A stretch of DNA of 64,000 bases from Mariniphaga sp040772505. Its GTDB lineage: Bacteria; Bacteroidota; Bacteroidia; Bacteroidales; Prolixibacteraceae. The stretch spans positions 50,281-114,280 of the forward strand of contig JAXGYA010000011.1 in assembly GCA_040772505.1 (NCBI GenBank). Direction: 5' to 3'. Positions within the stretch are counted from its first letter, which is position 1. Each line of letters opens with the position of its first letter. Under the pieces are notes generated by a model. It was not told where the DNA came from and searched no databases. It was given only the letters and a program-made list of their open reading frames with translations. The position numbers were made by a program, and so were the translations under genes. This document shows positions 8,614-17,872 of the stretch, in pieces.

Positions 8614-9794
8614 GCGGAAGAAAATTTAAAATAGCGTTTTCTATGTTTTGCGCAGTCCTGTTCCTGGCTCTTCACTCCTGCCGGGAAGATGAACTGCTGT
8701 TTCCTGCTGAACAGGAGACCGTTCCGGTTGATTTAAATACGCAGACAGATATTACCGGCATATATCTGCTCAACGAAGGCAATATGGGCAGCAACAAATC
8801 CACACTCGATTTTCTGGATTTTCGCACAGGAATTTATTCGAGAAATATTTTTCCGGAAAAGAATCCCAATGTTGTAAAAGAGATGGGTGATGTGGGCAAT
8901 GACCTTCAGATATATGGCAGTAAGCTTTATGTGGTTCTCAACGCATCGCACAAAGTGGATGTGCTGGATCTACTCACGGCAAAAAAAATTACTCAGATTG
9001 ATATTCCCAACTGCCGGTTTATTCGTTTCCATGAAGGGAAAGCTTATGTTTCCTCCTATGCCGGACCGATAGCTCCGGGCAGTAACGCCCCATTGGGTGC
9101 AGTGTATAAAATTGACACCACAACTTTCAGAACAGAAACGGAAGTAACAGTGGGTTATCAACCGGAGGAGATGGAAATTATCGGCAAGTATCTGTTCGTA
9201 GCCAATTCCGGCGGATACATGCCGCCAAAGTATGACAATACCGTTTCGGTAATTGACCTTGACGAATTCAAACAGATAAGAAAGATTCCTGTGGGCATCA
9301 ATCTTCACCGCATCCGGGCAGATAAATACGGTAAACTCTGGGTCAGCTCCATGGGAAACCGCGAAAAGATACCATCAATGCTGTTTGTTTTGGAAAAGCA
9401 GGGAGCATCAGGAAATTATGCCGTTACCGATTCCCTGGACATTCCCTGCTCAAATTTTGCAATCCGCGGTGATTCGCTCTTTCTGTTCAGTGTGAAATCT
9501 GATTTTCAAACAGGGAAAAATCAAACAGCTTTTGGAATCATAAATGTGAAGACCAAACAGCTTATTTCTGAGAATTTCATTTCTGACGGAACCGGAAAGG
9601 AGATAGAAATGCCCTATGGACTGGCTCTTCATCCCGAAAATGGAGATATCTTCATCACCGATGCAAAAAATTATGTTTCCAGCGGAGAGCTGCACTGCTA
9701 CGATAAAACCGGAAAACGTAAATGGAGTGTCCGCACCGGAGATATTCCCGCACACATTGCTTTCGTAAACAAAGGGATAAACAACAGAAGATAA
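8610..9794 (+). CDS. BtuG-like beta-propeller surface lipoprotein (YncE/DUF5074 type)
   Basis: A 394-residue protein with a lipoprotein signal (AVLFLALHSCREDE, Cys24). Repeated blades read as short strands with an Asn/Asp turn: GIYLLNEGNMGSNKSTLDFL, GNDLQIYGSKLYVVLNAS, PEEMEIIGKYLFVANSGG, LHRIRADKYGKLWVSSMG, and PYGLALHPENGDIFITDA. Established knowledge: in gut Bacteroides, BtuG is a propeller lipoprotein that sits on BtuB and captures B12 with very high affinity. The fold, lipidation, translational overlap with the receptor and the riboswitch make this the likely homologue. Ligand binding is inferred, not seen. Confidence 0.8.
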   Translation: MSGRKFKIAFSMFCAVLFLALHSCREDELLFPAEQETVPVDLNTQTDITGIYLLNEGNMGSNKSTLDFLDFRTGIYSRNIFPEKNPNVVKEMGDVGNDLQIYGSKLYVVLNASHKVDVLDLLTAKKITQIDIPNCRFIRFHEGKAYVSSYAGPIAPGSNAPLGAVYKIDTTTFRTETEVTVGYQPEEMEIIGKYLFVANSGGYMPPKYDNTVSVIDLDEFKQIRKIPVGINLHRIRADKYGKLWVSSMGNREKIPSMLFVLEKQGASGNYAVTDSLDIPCSNFAIRGDSLFLFSVKSDFQTGKNQTAFGIINVKTKQLISENFISDGTGKEIEMPYGLALHPENGDIFITDAKNYVSSGELHCYDKTGKRKWSVRTGDIPAHIAFVNKGINNRR

Positions 9795-9801
9795 AACGAC
9801 C

Positions 9802-11022
9802 ATGAAAAAAATAATAAAAAACTCAATCCTTACGGTTTTCGCCATTGCAGGATTGTTCTCCTGCTCCCGGGAAATTCCGCTGGTTAACTTTGGACTGAAT
9901 GATTCATACCATACAGAACGCATGAAAGCACTGCATCTTAAGCCCGGATTGAGCGGCACAGCCTATCGCTGGACTATGATAAACAGCATCGGTGAGGATT
10001 CTCTGCTAACAGAAGAGCGAAATCTGGTTTTCATTGCTGAAAAACCCGGAAATTATACCGTAACCTGCGAGATTATTGATGAAATCAATCCACTCAAACA
10101 TACTCTGAAAATTACGGTAACAGAAGAACTTGTTGCATACAGTCCATACATCTCCAAAGTGTTTGAATATCGCCCCGCACCCGGACAGTTTGTGAACAAA
10201 TCGCCGGCTTATGAACCGGGCGACACTGAAAAAGATATGGTTCGCAAAGCGGAAGAAGCTATTGCCCAAAACAATCAGCGAATAGTTTCCTTAGGCAGTT
10301 TTGGCGGATACATTACATTCGGATTTGACCACACTGTCATTAATCTGCCGGGAAAATACGATTTCAAAATTGACGGAAATGCATTTCTGGAACAAGAAAT
10401 TGACGATACAGGCAGGCAGGGCGGAAGCAGCGAACCGGGTATTGTTATGGTATCCTTCGATGCCAACAACAACGGCATCCCCGATGATGAGTGGTATGAA
10501 CTGGCAGGGAGCGAATACCACAAACCCGAAACCCTGAAAAACTATGAAATTACCTACTATAAACCCGATCCCGGCAAATCTCCCGTTCCGGGAACCGGAA
10601 ACCAGTCATTTATCACCGATTTCACCTATATTCAATGGAAAGATAATCAGAGCGATGAAGGTTATGTTTACAAAAACAGTTTCCATCTGCAAAGCTACTG
10701 GCCGCTCTGGCTGGGAAACTCCCCCTCTCTCACCTTCAGTGGCACGAAGCTGAAAAATAATGCCGTGGATGAAAGCGAAGGGCAGAACGGCACTTTCTAT
10801 TTGCAATATTTTTTCCCGTGGGGCTATGCCGATAATCTGCCCAACAATATGGACAAAGGATATAAAATTGACTGGGCAGTGGATTCAAACGGCAATCCGG
10901 TTTATCTGAGAGGAATTGACTTTGTGCGCGTTTATACCGGAATCAACCAGTGCAACGGCTGGAAAGGAGAAGCTTCCACCGAAATTTTGGGTGCACGCGA
11001 TTTGCATCTTGAGATGAAATAA
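9802..11022 (+). CDS. Surface lipoprotein of the cobalamin uptake operon
   Basis: A 406-residue lipoprotein (AIAGLFSCSREI, Cys21). Residues about 35-115 look like a PKD/Ig-like domain (AYRWTMIN, NYTVTCEIID). The rest is a larger domain with Gly/Asn-rich turns, including SFDANNNGIPDDEWYEL, which resembles a calcium-binding EF-like loop, and GYAD/GYKIDWAVD segments. It starts 7 bases after the BtuG-like gene, so it belongs to the riboswitch-controlled operon. Proteins of this build recur in Bacteroidota cobalamin loci as cell surface proteins. A corrinoid-binding or receptor-accessory role is inferred from context only. Confidence 0.65.
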   Translation: MKKIIKNSILTVFAIAGLFSCSREIPLVNFGLNDSYHTERMKALHLKPGLSGTAYRWTMINSIGEDSLLTEERNLVFIAEKPGNYTVTCEIIDEINPLKHTLKITVTEELVAYSPYISKVFEYRPAPGQFVNKSPAYEPGDTEKDMVRKAEEAIAQNNQRIVSLGSFGGYITFGFDHTVINLPGKYDFKIDGNAFLEQEIDDTGRQGGSSEPGIVMVSFDANNNGIPDDEWYELAGSEYHKPETLKNYEITYYKPDPGKSPVPGTGNQSFITDFTYIQWKDNQSDEGYVYKNSFHLQSYWPLWLGNSPSLTFSGTKLKNNAVDESEGQNGTFYLQYFFPWGYADNLPNNMDKGYKIDWAVDSNGNPVYLRGIDFVRVYTGINQCNGWKGEASTEILGARDLHLEMK

Positions 11023-11088
11023 TTAAATCAGCTTCAAATGAGAATCTTAAAAACTATTACAGTGAATTAACTATTTCCCATATTCAGG

Positions 11089-12570
11089 CTACAAATTCCA
11101 GCCGTCGCGGTAAGTGTGCTTTATCCACTCTTCGCACATCTCCTGTGCATTCCATTTTACCGTCTGTTTTGCTTCGTTTTCCACTTTTCGGGTAACAATA
11201 TCTGAGCTGAACGGCAGCAGTTTGGTTGTTGTCAATGTCTCTTCGGGAGAAATATTGGTAACTTTCATATTTTCACTGTCCCAAAACAGTGTCTTTTTGA
11301 GCGATTGCATCCGCACGGCAAGGTTTCCCATAACAACCATCTCATTAAAAGGACCGGAATATTCAAAGGATGAAGAGGGCTTGCCCCCGTTTTTACAACA
11401 ATTCACAAAGTGCATTTCATGCCGTCCGCCACCGTTGGGGTCGTCCGGGATGCGTTCAAGAGTTACCTTTGTTTCAGGAATATATTCTTCTCCGTTTTTG
11501 TAAACTTTCCATTTTGCACCATAGGCTTCAGCTATCAATGTAGCTTCAGAGCCAACAAACATAAATCCACCTCCCGGATCCATCGGAGCATCAAAAGGTA
11601 AGTCGAACGGGCGCGGAGGCATCAAACCACCATCATACCAGGTCAGTTTAAGCTCGGGAAGTGCGCAATAGGGTAAATTTTTACGTGCCGGAAACAAGTA
11701 GGTAACCTGTGCCGAAACCGGTGCACTTTCAGTATTCACAAGGGAAGAACTTGCCTGAAAAGCTTTTGGCGCTCCCAGTTGCAGTGCATAATTGGGAACA
11801 TCCAGCAAATGGCATCCCATATCACCTAAAGCTCCTGTTCCGTAATCCCACCAGCCTCTCCAAATCCAGGGATGATATTCCGGATTGTAAGGACGCATTT
11901 TTGCTGGTCCGATAAATAAATCCCAATCTAAAGTATTGGGAACTTCCACCTCCTTCAGAGGCTGAGGCATTCCTTGCCGCCAGATGGGGCGGTTTGTCCA
12001 CACATGAGCTTCTGCAACAACACCTAAGCATCCGCTTTGCACAATTTCTGCAACTTCATACACAGTATCATTTGAGTGCCCCTCATTGCCCATTTGTGTA
12101 ACCACACCGGTTCTGCGCGCCAGATCTGTCAGATACCTTGACTCCCAAACCGAATGCGTCAGCGGTTTCTGGAGATAGACATGCTTGCCCAGCTCCATTG
12201 CAGCAGCGGCAGGCAGCGCATGAGTATGATCGGGTGTTGCAATAACCACCGCATCAATATTTTTTTGTTTTTCAAGCATCTGACGATAATCCTTCCATTT
12301 TTTAGCTTTCGGATATGCTTCAAATACCTTGTTGGCATAGTCCCAGTCCACATCGCACAATGCCACAATATTCTGATTGGGCATATTTCTGAGATTAGTA
12401 AACCCTTTTCCACCAACGCCAATTCCGGCAATATTAAGTTTGTCGCTGGGTGGAATGTGTCCCAAACCTGCAACGGCATGGCTTGGAATAATGCTGATTC
12501 CTGCTGCTGCCGCAGCAGTAGTTCCAATAAAATTGCGGCGCGAAAATGTAGTTTGTATTTTTTGATTCAT
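11089..12570 (-). CDS. Tat-exported Gfo/Idh/MocA-family oxidoreductase
   Basis: A 493-residue protein opening with a twin-arginine signal (FSRRNFIGTTAAAAAGI). A Rossmann NAD(P)-binding domain follows (LNIAGIGVGGKG, NIVALCDVDW), with the family motif AVVIATPDHTHA and the EKPL-equivalent YLQKPLTH carrying the conserved Lys. WRGWWDYGTGALGDMGCHLLDVP supplies the typical Gly-Asp-x-Gly-x-His active-site segment. Tat export fits a protein folded around its cofactor in the cytoplasm and acting in the periplasm, probably on a sugar or cyclitol. It is transcribed away from the copper ATPase gene. No tight operon partner is seen. Confidence 0.88.
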   Translation of the reverse strand: MNQKIQTTFSRRNFIGTTAAAAAGISIIPSHAVAGLGHIPPSDKLNIAGIGVGGKGFTNLRNMPNQNIVALCDVDWDYANKVFEAYPKAKKWKDYRQMLEKQKNIDAVVIATPDHTHALPAAAAMELGKHVYLQKPLTHSVWESRYLTDLARRTGVVTQMGNEGHSNDTVYEVAEIVQSGCLGVVAEAHVWTNRPIWRQGMPQPLKEVEVPNTLDWDLFIGPAKMRPYNPEYHPWIWRGWWDYGTGALGDMGCHLLDVPNYALQLGAPKAFQASSSLVNTESAPVSAQVTYLFPARKNLPYCALPELKLTWYDGGLMPPRPFDLPFDAPMDPGGGFMFVGSEATLIAEAYGAKWKVYKNGEEYIPETKVTLERIPDDPNGGGRHEMHFVNCCKNGGKPSSSFEYSGPFNEMVVMGNLAVRMQSLKKTLFWDSENMKVTNISPEETLTTTKLLPFSSDIVTRKVENEAKQTVKWNAQEMCEEWIKHTYRDGWNL

Positions 12571-12713
12571 GTTAAAACTTATTGATTTTTATACTGTTTC
12601 TTATTTTGAAGGTAAAACTATTCATAAATAGTGAATTTTAAAAATCAAATTGTGAGAAATAACTAATATTTATGTGAGTTTCGGAATAACATTAAAAATA
12701 TTAATTTTAATCC

Positions 12714-15059
12714 ATGAAAAATCGAAATAACAATAATAAGGCTGGTTTTAATAATGTGGGCGTTGCACATCCAAAAGTTGATTTTGGCTCACTGCAAATT
12801 GCTTCTGAAAAAACCAATTCAATAAAAATTCAAAATGAAATAGATAAAGGTATTGCTTCTGAAAAACATACCTATCCCGTGTTGCAGATGAGTTGTGCAT
12901 CGTGCGCGGCAAGTATTGAACGAATATTAAAACATCAGGAAGGCGTGGTTGATGCTGCAATAAACTTTGCCGCAGCTACTGTCACCGTAGAGTTTTTGCC
13001 TACGCTTGTGCAACCTGTGAAATTACAAAAAGCAGTGCAGGATGGCGGTTATGACATGGTGATTGAAAGTAAAAAAGATGAAATTGAAACACTGGAAGAA
13101 CTTCATCAGAAGAATTTCAACCGTTTGAAGAAACGCACCTGGGGAGCAGCCCTGCTCTCCCTGCCCGTTGCTGTTATCGGGATGTTTTTTATGAACATGC
13201 CTTATGCCAATGAAATCATGTGGATTCTATCCACGCCGGTACTACTATGGTTTGGGCAGGTTTTTTTCATTAACTCATGGAAACAGGCTAAACACCGCAC
13301 AGTGAGCATGGACACACTGGTGGCGCTCAGCACCGGAGTGGCATACCTTTTTAGTATGTTCAACACGCTTTTCCCACAATTCTGGCATCAGCGGGGACTT
13401 GAAGCACATGTTTATTTTGAAGCGGCTGCCGTAATTATCACTTTTATTCTGCTGGGTCGCTTGCTTGAAGAAAAAGCAAAAGGCAACACTTCTGCTGCAT
13501 TGAAAAAACTGATTGGGCTACAGCCAAAAACAGTTACTCTCATTACCGGACAAGCCGAGCAGAAACAAATTCCGGTTGAAGAGGTGAAAATTGGCAATAT
13601 TATTCTGGCAAAACCCGGTGAAAAAATTGCTGTTGACGGGAAAGTAACCTACGGCAGCTCCTATGTTGATGAAAGTATGCTGAGCGGCGAACCTGTACCG
13701 GTGCTGAAGCAACAACACGACAAAGTATATGCGGGTACTATAAACCAAAAAGGGAGCTTTCAATTTCAGGCAGAAAAAGTTGGCGACGAAACCATGCTGG
13801 CGCAAATAATTAAGATGGTTAAAGATGCACAAGGCAGCAAGGCACCCGTGCAAAAACTGGCGGATAAAATTGCATCTGTATTTGTTCCGGTGGTAATGTC
13901 AATTGCCATACTGTCTTTTATAGTATGGAATATTGCAGATGGAACGAATGGATTCACTCACGGATTACTGGCTATGATAACCGTTCTGATCATCGCTTGT
14001 CCGTGTGCATTGGGGTTGGCTACGCCAACTGCCATTATGGTTGGAATTGGCAAGGGCGCTGAAAATGGTATTCTGATTAAAAATGCTGAAAGCATTGAAT
14101 TAGCCAAAAAGGTAAATGCCGTTGTTTTGGACAAAACCGGAACCATTACTGAAGGGCTACCGGAGGTAACGGATATTCTGTGGCTCAATGAAAATGATCT
14201 GGCAAAAGCAATTCTTTATAGTTTGGAAAAGCAATCGGAGCATCCTCTTGCTGAGGCAATTGTCAATCATTTTGGAAATGTCAAAACTACACACATATCT
14301 GATTTTAAGAGCATCACAGGGAAAGGTGTCCGGGCAGTTGCAGAAGGTAAAACATGGTTTGCAGGCAATAAAAGGTTACTTGAAGAAAACAATATTCACA
14401 TCGATTCCACACTGCTCGAAACAGCAAAGAAGTGGAGCGCCAACGCCAAAACGGTTATCTGGTTTGCCGATAGTGAAAATGCAGTTGCAGCAGTAGCCAT
14501 TGCCGATAAAATCAAAGAAAATTCAGCGGAGGCAATCCATCGTCTGCAAAATTCGGGTATTGAAGTTTATATGCTCACAGGCGACAATGAAAACACAGCA
14601 AAAGCCATTGCTTCACAAGCCGGAATAAACCATTTTAAAGCGGAAACACTGCCCGGCGAAAAAGCAGAGTTTATCAAAAAGCTGCAAAGCGAAGGCAAGA
14701 TTGTTGCCATGGCAGGTGATGGAATAAATGACAGCGCTGCATTGGCGCAAGCCGATGTGGGTATTGCCATGGGAAAAGGAAGTGATATTGCCATTGATGT
14801 TGCTGAAATGACCATTATTTCTTCCGATTTAAACAAAATACCCCAGGCAATCAGGCTCTCTAAGCAAACCGTTACAACCATCCGCCAAAATCTGTTTTGG
14901 GCATTTATCTACAACGTGATAGGAATTCCTATTGCTGCCGGCATACTTTACCCTTTCACCGGATTTTTGTTGAATCCCATGATTGCAGGCGCAGCAATGG
15001 CAATGAGCAGTGTGAGCGTGGTCACTAACAGCCTGAGATTGAAATGGAAAAAGAATTAA
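12714..15059 (+). CDS. copA: Copper-translocating P1B-type ATPase
   Basis: A 781-residue integral membrane transporter. An N-terminal heavy-metal-associated domain carries MSCASCAAS near residue 60 (CxxC). The actuator loop has SMLSGEPVPV (TGE-equivalent SGEP), the transmembrane metal site is CPCALGLATP near residue 428, and the phosphorylated Asp is in DKTGTITEG near residue 471. The nucleotide-binding HP motif is in SEHPLAEA, with GDGINDSAALAQADVGIAMGKG at the hinge. CPC plus the CxxC domain indicates Cu(I) export. The first ~50 residues are unusually polar and Asn/Lys-rich for the family. No copper regulator or chaperone is adjacent. Confidence 0.93.
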   Translation: MKNRNNNNKAGFNNVGVAHPKVDFGSLQIASEKTNSIKIQNEIDKGIASEKHTYPVLQMSCASCAASIERILKHQEGVVDAAINFAAATVTVEFLPTLVQPVKLQKAVQDGGYDMVIESKKDEIETLEELHQKNFNRLKKRTWGAALLSLPVAVIGMFFMNMPYANEIMWILSTPVLLWFGQVFFINSWKQAKHRTVSMDTLVALSTGVAYLFSMFNTLFPQFWHQRGLEAHVYFEAAAVIITFILLGRLLEEKAKGNTSAALKKLIGLQPKTVTLITGQAEQKQIPVEEVKIGNIILAKPGEKIAVDGKVTYGSSYVDESMLSGEPVPVLKQQHDKVYAGTINQKGSFQFQAEKVGDETMLAQIIKMVKDAQGSKAPVQKLADKIASVFVPVVMSIAILSFIVWNIADGTNGFTHGLLAMITVLIIACPCALGLATPTAIMVGIGKGAENGILIKNAESIELAKKVNAVVLDKTGTITEGLPEVTDILWLNENDLAKAILYSLEKQSEHPLAEAIVNHFGNVKTTHISDFKSITGKGVRAVAEGKTWFAGNKRLLEENNIHIDSTLLETAKKWSANAKTVIWFADSENAVAAVAIADKIKENSAEAIHRLQNSGIEVYMLTGDNENTAKAIASQAGINHFKAETLPGEKAEFIKKLQSEGKIVAMAGDGINDSAALAQADVGIAMGKGSDIAIDVAEMTIISSDLNKIPQAIRLSKQTVTTIRQNLFWAFIYNVIGIPIAAGILYPFTGFLLNPMIAGAAMAMSSVSVVTNSLRLKWKKN

Positions 15060-15153
15060 TAATCTATAATATACTTTGAGATTGAACAGCTCGAACTGCT
15101 TTAAAATTGAATCGTTTGTAATATGTTTTGGCTGTAAGTAAACAAACATCTAC

Positions 15154-15978
15154 ATGCAGTTTTTAATTTCTAACGGAAAGATTATCGGAGAAGATGAATT
15201 TATTCCGCATTTCTTATTTGCGGAAGCATTATTCAGCTTTTCTCAAAAGGCGTGGTATGGCTATGGAGGCATCCCTCTCTTTTTTGAAAATATGGAGCAG
15301 CTACAGAATCAGGTGAGTGCGCTTAATCTCCCTTTCCCAAAAGAGTTTGAAAACTGGAAAGAGCTGCACCGGCTGACAAAACGCATGTTGAATAAAAATA
15401 ATTTTTACCGCTCTGGATATCTTCATATCCGGCTATTTTGGGGTGAAAGTGTTGTCAATACGTTGATTACCAGTAATTCCTTCGAAATATTTGATTTTCC
15501 GTTTTCAGAAAATGGATTTCTGGCAACATTTTCCCTTCATAAGAAAGATTCTCAAAACAGTTTCAACCGTTTCCCCTTCTATAACAAAATGTTCTGGCAG
15601 GCTGCACTTGCCGAAATTCACCAGGCACCGTTTCAACAGGTTATTTTTCTGAATGAAAAAAATTTCATTTGCGAATGTGCAAATGCCAATATTTTTATGA
15701 TTAAAAACGATGAGCTAATCACCCCTTCCCTATCCACAGGGTGCCACGAAAATGTTTTGCGAAGTCATGTACTGGAAGCAGCTAAGCAGACAAAACTGCT
15801 TGTCTCTGAATCAGAAACGATTAAAGCAGAGGATATTTTTGAGATGGATGAAGTTTTTTCTGCTTCGGAAAAGAATGGTTTTCAATGGATTCTGGGGATT
15901 GAGAACAGACGCTATTTGCACCAATATGCACGCCGGATTCATAAGAATTTATGCTTGAGGCTTGCTAATTCCATTTGA
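15154..15978 (+). CDS. Class IV aminotransferase-family protein, possibly without the PLP lysine
   Basis: A 274-residue protein with the layout of branched-chain aminotransferase/aminodeoxychorismate lyase enzymes. It has the substrate-gate region near FLFAEALFSF, the VIFLNEKNFICECANANIFMI segment (the family's E-x-x-x-x-N-hF motif), and ITPSLSTGCHENVLR, which matches the conserved TPPLxxGxLxGxxR block. The catalytic Lys should lie about 30 residues before the LN of VIFLN. In that place the protein reads NSFNRFPFYNKMF, and the aligned position holds Pro or Phe, the only Lys being some 4 residues off. It may therefore be non-catalytic or use another site. It lies 94 bases after copA on the same strand. 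Confidence 0.7.
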   Translation: MQFLISNGKIIGEDEFIPHFLFAEALFSFSQKAWYGYGGIPLFFENMEQLQNQVSALNLPFPKEFENWKELHRLTKRMLNKNNFYRSGYLHIRLFWGESVVNTLITSNSFEIFDFPFSENGFLATFSLHKKDSQNSFNRFPFYNKMFWQAALAEIHQAPFQQVIFLNEKNFICECANANIFMIKNDELITPSLSTGCHENVLRSHVLEAAKQTKLLVSESETIKAEDIFEMDEVFSASEKNGFQWILGIENRRYLHQYARRIHKNLCLRLANSI

Positions 15979-16009
15979 TCTGCACTGAAAACAGACAACA
16001 GGTTTTCAG

Positions 16010-16636
16010 CTAATACTCCTCCTTAACAATAGTCTCTCCTTGCAGAAAAAATGCCTTTTCTGCATTGCCCCTGCCCGAAGAGTCTTCCCGGTACTGCCCT
16101 TTGCCATCTCTCCTACCTTCTCTGGCAGCTTGCCTGCCTTCGCCATCTCTCCTACCGTCTCTATCGGCAGCTTGTCTGCCCTTGCCATCTCTCCTACCTT
16201 CCCTATCGGCAGCTTGCCTACCTTCGCCTTGACCACGATTGGAATCATGTTTGTCAGGTTCAATATTCCTTTCCATCAAAATGCCCGCAATGGTAAGGTC
16301 GCTCCCCATTTGTTCCTGCATAAAGGCACCAATTTTTTCACCGGCTTCCACCTTAATATTAATATTTTCATTACTGCCCATCAGCTGGCATCTTTTGCCC
16401 GCATGCTGCTGGCAAACATGCACTACAGTTCCTTTGACTTTCACTTCCGTGTCAACCAAACTTGCAGTATTGGCAAGAAGTTCATCGACTGAGTAAACAA
16501 CAGTTTGAGCTATATTCCTTTCCTCAATATTCTCTATCTCAACACTTTTCCCTTCAATATTTTGAATGCTTCTCTTTCTGTTTCCACAACTCAATAAAAG
16601 TGTAGCGACGAGAATGAGTAAACTGATTTGTTTCAT
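16010..16636 (-). CDS. OB-fold-like lipoprotein with a charged repeat tail
   Basis: A lipoprotein of 208 residues from the start at 16636, where MKQISLLILVATLLLSCGN is a textbook lipoprotein signal. A longer upstream start would bury that signal. The middle (TASLVDTEVKVKGTVVHVCQQ, KRCQLMGSNENINIKV) resembles the OB-fold of bacterial tRNA_anti-like lipoproteins. The C-terminal third is an Arg/Asp/Gly-rich tandem repeat of about 14 residues (GRQAADREGRRDGK and variants, three copies plus a partial one), visible as a ~42-bp DNA repeat at about 16084-16245. It lies 25 bases downstream of the PepSY gene, probably in one operon. Function unknown. Confidence 0.7.
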   Translation of the reverse strand: MKQISLLILVATLLLSCGNRKRSIQNIEGKSVEIENIEERNIAQTVVYSVDELLANTASLVDTEVKVKGTVVHVCQQHAGKRCQLMGSNENINIKVEAGEKIGAFMQEQMGSDLTIAGILMERNIEPDKHDSNRGQGEGRQAADREGRRDGKGRQAADRDGRRDGEGRQAAREGRRDGKGQYREDSSGRGNAEKAFFLQGETIVKEEY

Positions 16637-16661
16637 TTCATGTTGTACTTTAAATTGTATT

Positions 16662-17222
16662 TCAAATATAAAAAAGAGCAAAAAACAGAGGAATAATCAC
16701 GCCTGCAATGGTAAACCACCATCCCCAACGGCCAAATCCCCGTTTTCCTCTCATTAAAAACAGACCAGACACTGCAACAAAAAGCAATGTAGCAGCCATG
16801 ACATCACTCACCCATTTCCAAAGAGTGCCGACAGTTGCCCTGTGCAATCTGTTCATTTCAAAAAGAACGGGGCGACGCTGCAAATAATTCAAATTCCCCT
16901 TTCCATTTTCAGGATTAATGACAACTTCGCCATTTTCAATGAATACCTTAATTTCACCTTTATTGTTAATATAATGTTTTTTATAGACAATACGATGATT
17001 AAGCTGAGAAAAGATCTCTTTTAATAAACTTGCATCTACTTTGGTTTGGGAAGTAATTGGCGTTTGAAAATCTACATTGATGATTTTATAATCCGGATTA
17101 AAATCGTTCTGATGATTTAGGAAAATTCCTGAAAGACAGTAAACAACAGTCATCCCAACAATGAAATATCCTAAATCGCGATGCAGGGTTCTTAGTAACC
17201 TTCGTATTTTTCTAAAATTCAT
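16662..17222 (-). CDS. PepSY-domain membrane protein
   Basis: A 186-residue protein. One N-terminal membrane helix follows a basic start (LRTLHRDLGYFIVGMTVVYCLSGIFLNH), a periplasmic PepSY-like segment comes next, then MNRLHRATVGTLWKWVSDVMA, and two closing helices (TLLFVAVSGLFLM, WWFTIAGVIIPLFFALFYI). His residues near helices 1 and 2 fit the PepSY-associated family linked to metal or siderophore reduction. I chose the ATG at 17222; a longer reading frame would add an unlikely Leu-rich leader. A TAACTTTG -7 element (- strand, 17250-17257) lies about 30 bases upstream. Confidence 0.78.
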   Translation of the reverse strand: MNFRKIRRLLRTLHRDLGYFIVGMTVVYCLSGIFLNHQNDFNPDYKIINVDFQTPITSQTKVDASLLKEIFSQLNHRIVYKKHYINNKGEIKVFIENGEVVINPENGKGNLNYLQRRPVLFEMNRLHRATVGTLWKWVSDVMAATLLFVAVSGLFLMRGKRGFGRWGWWFTIAGVIIPLFFALFYI

Positions 17223-17456
17223 ATATTTTGCATTTAGTTTAAGTACAAGCAAAGTTAATAATTTCTTTAGAAAAAAAGTCGTCAATAAATTGAAATCGTG
17301 CTCATTCTATTTTAGGCATAACTCCTGACAAATGCAAAACAAAAAAACGGTCAGGTGATTTCTAAGGTACTAAAGAAGAATAAGTGTTTGGTATTAAACC
17401 AGAGTGTCGGGAATTTAACATAGCGATTTGATACTATGAGAGTTGGCTGATAAAAA

Positions 17457-17870
17457 CTACCGGGAATAAAATTCATTCAGGGTGATAACATCATCGGATT
17501 TACAAAGAGGACATCGGGGCGATTCTCCGCTGTAATCATTAAAACTTGCCTGGCACGAGTTGCATTTATACCAGTTGTCATCGAAATAAATATCACCTCC
17601 CCTGAAAATTATATCGAGTCCTTCCACAAATGCAGTGGCAACTTTATGGCGTGCTTCTTCATAAATCCGGGTGAGTGTAGGCCTTGAAATATCCATGTGC
17701 ACTGCTGCCTGCTCCTGCGTAAGATTTTGGTAATCCAACAACCGGATTGCTTCAAACTCTTCTAATCTAAGGATAATCTCATTAGACTTGCGCCCACGAA
17801 CGCCATAAACTGACATTCCTTTAATAATCGGAGGCGCCTGTATTCTCCTGCTTTTTTTTCTCCTGGACAT
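17457..17870 (-). CDS. DUF134 / UPF0251 family DNA-binding protein
   Basis: A 137-residue protein. The N-terminus MSRRKKSRRIQAPP and GMSVYGVRG are characteristic of the UPF0251 family. A sigma-70 region 4-like helix-turn-helix follows (LRLEEFEAIRLLDYQ, LTQEQAAVHMDISRPTLTRIYEEARHK). The C-terminus has a zinc-ribbon pattern (YKCNSCQASF, RCPLCKSDD: two CxxC pairs). The family is thought to act as a transcription regulator, with targets unknown. The start is 3 bases from the stop of aroC, so it is the second gene of that operon. Confidence 0.85.
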   Translation of the reverse strand: MSRRKKSRRIQAPPIIKGMSVYGVRGRKSNEIILRLEEFEAIRLLDYQNLTQEQAAVHMDISRPTLTRIYEEARHKVATAFVEGLDIIFRGGDIYFDDNWYKCNSCQASFNDYSGESPRCPLCKSDDVITLNEFYSR

Positions 17871-17872
17871 CT

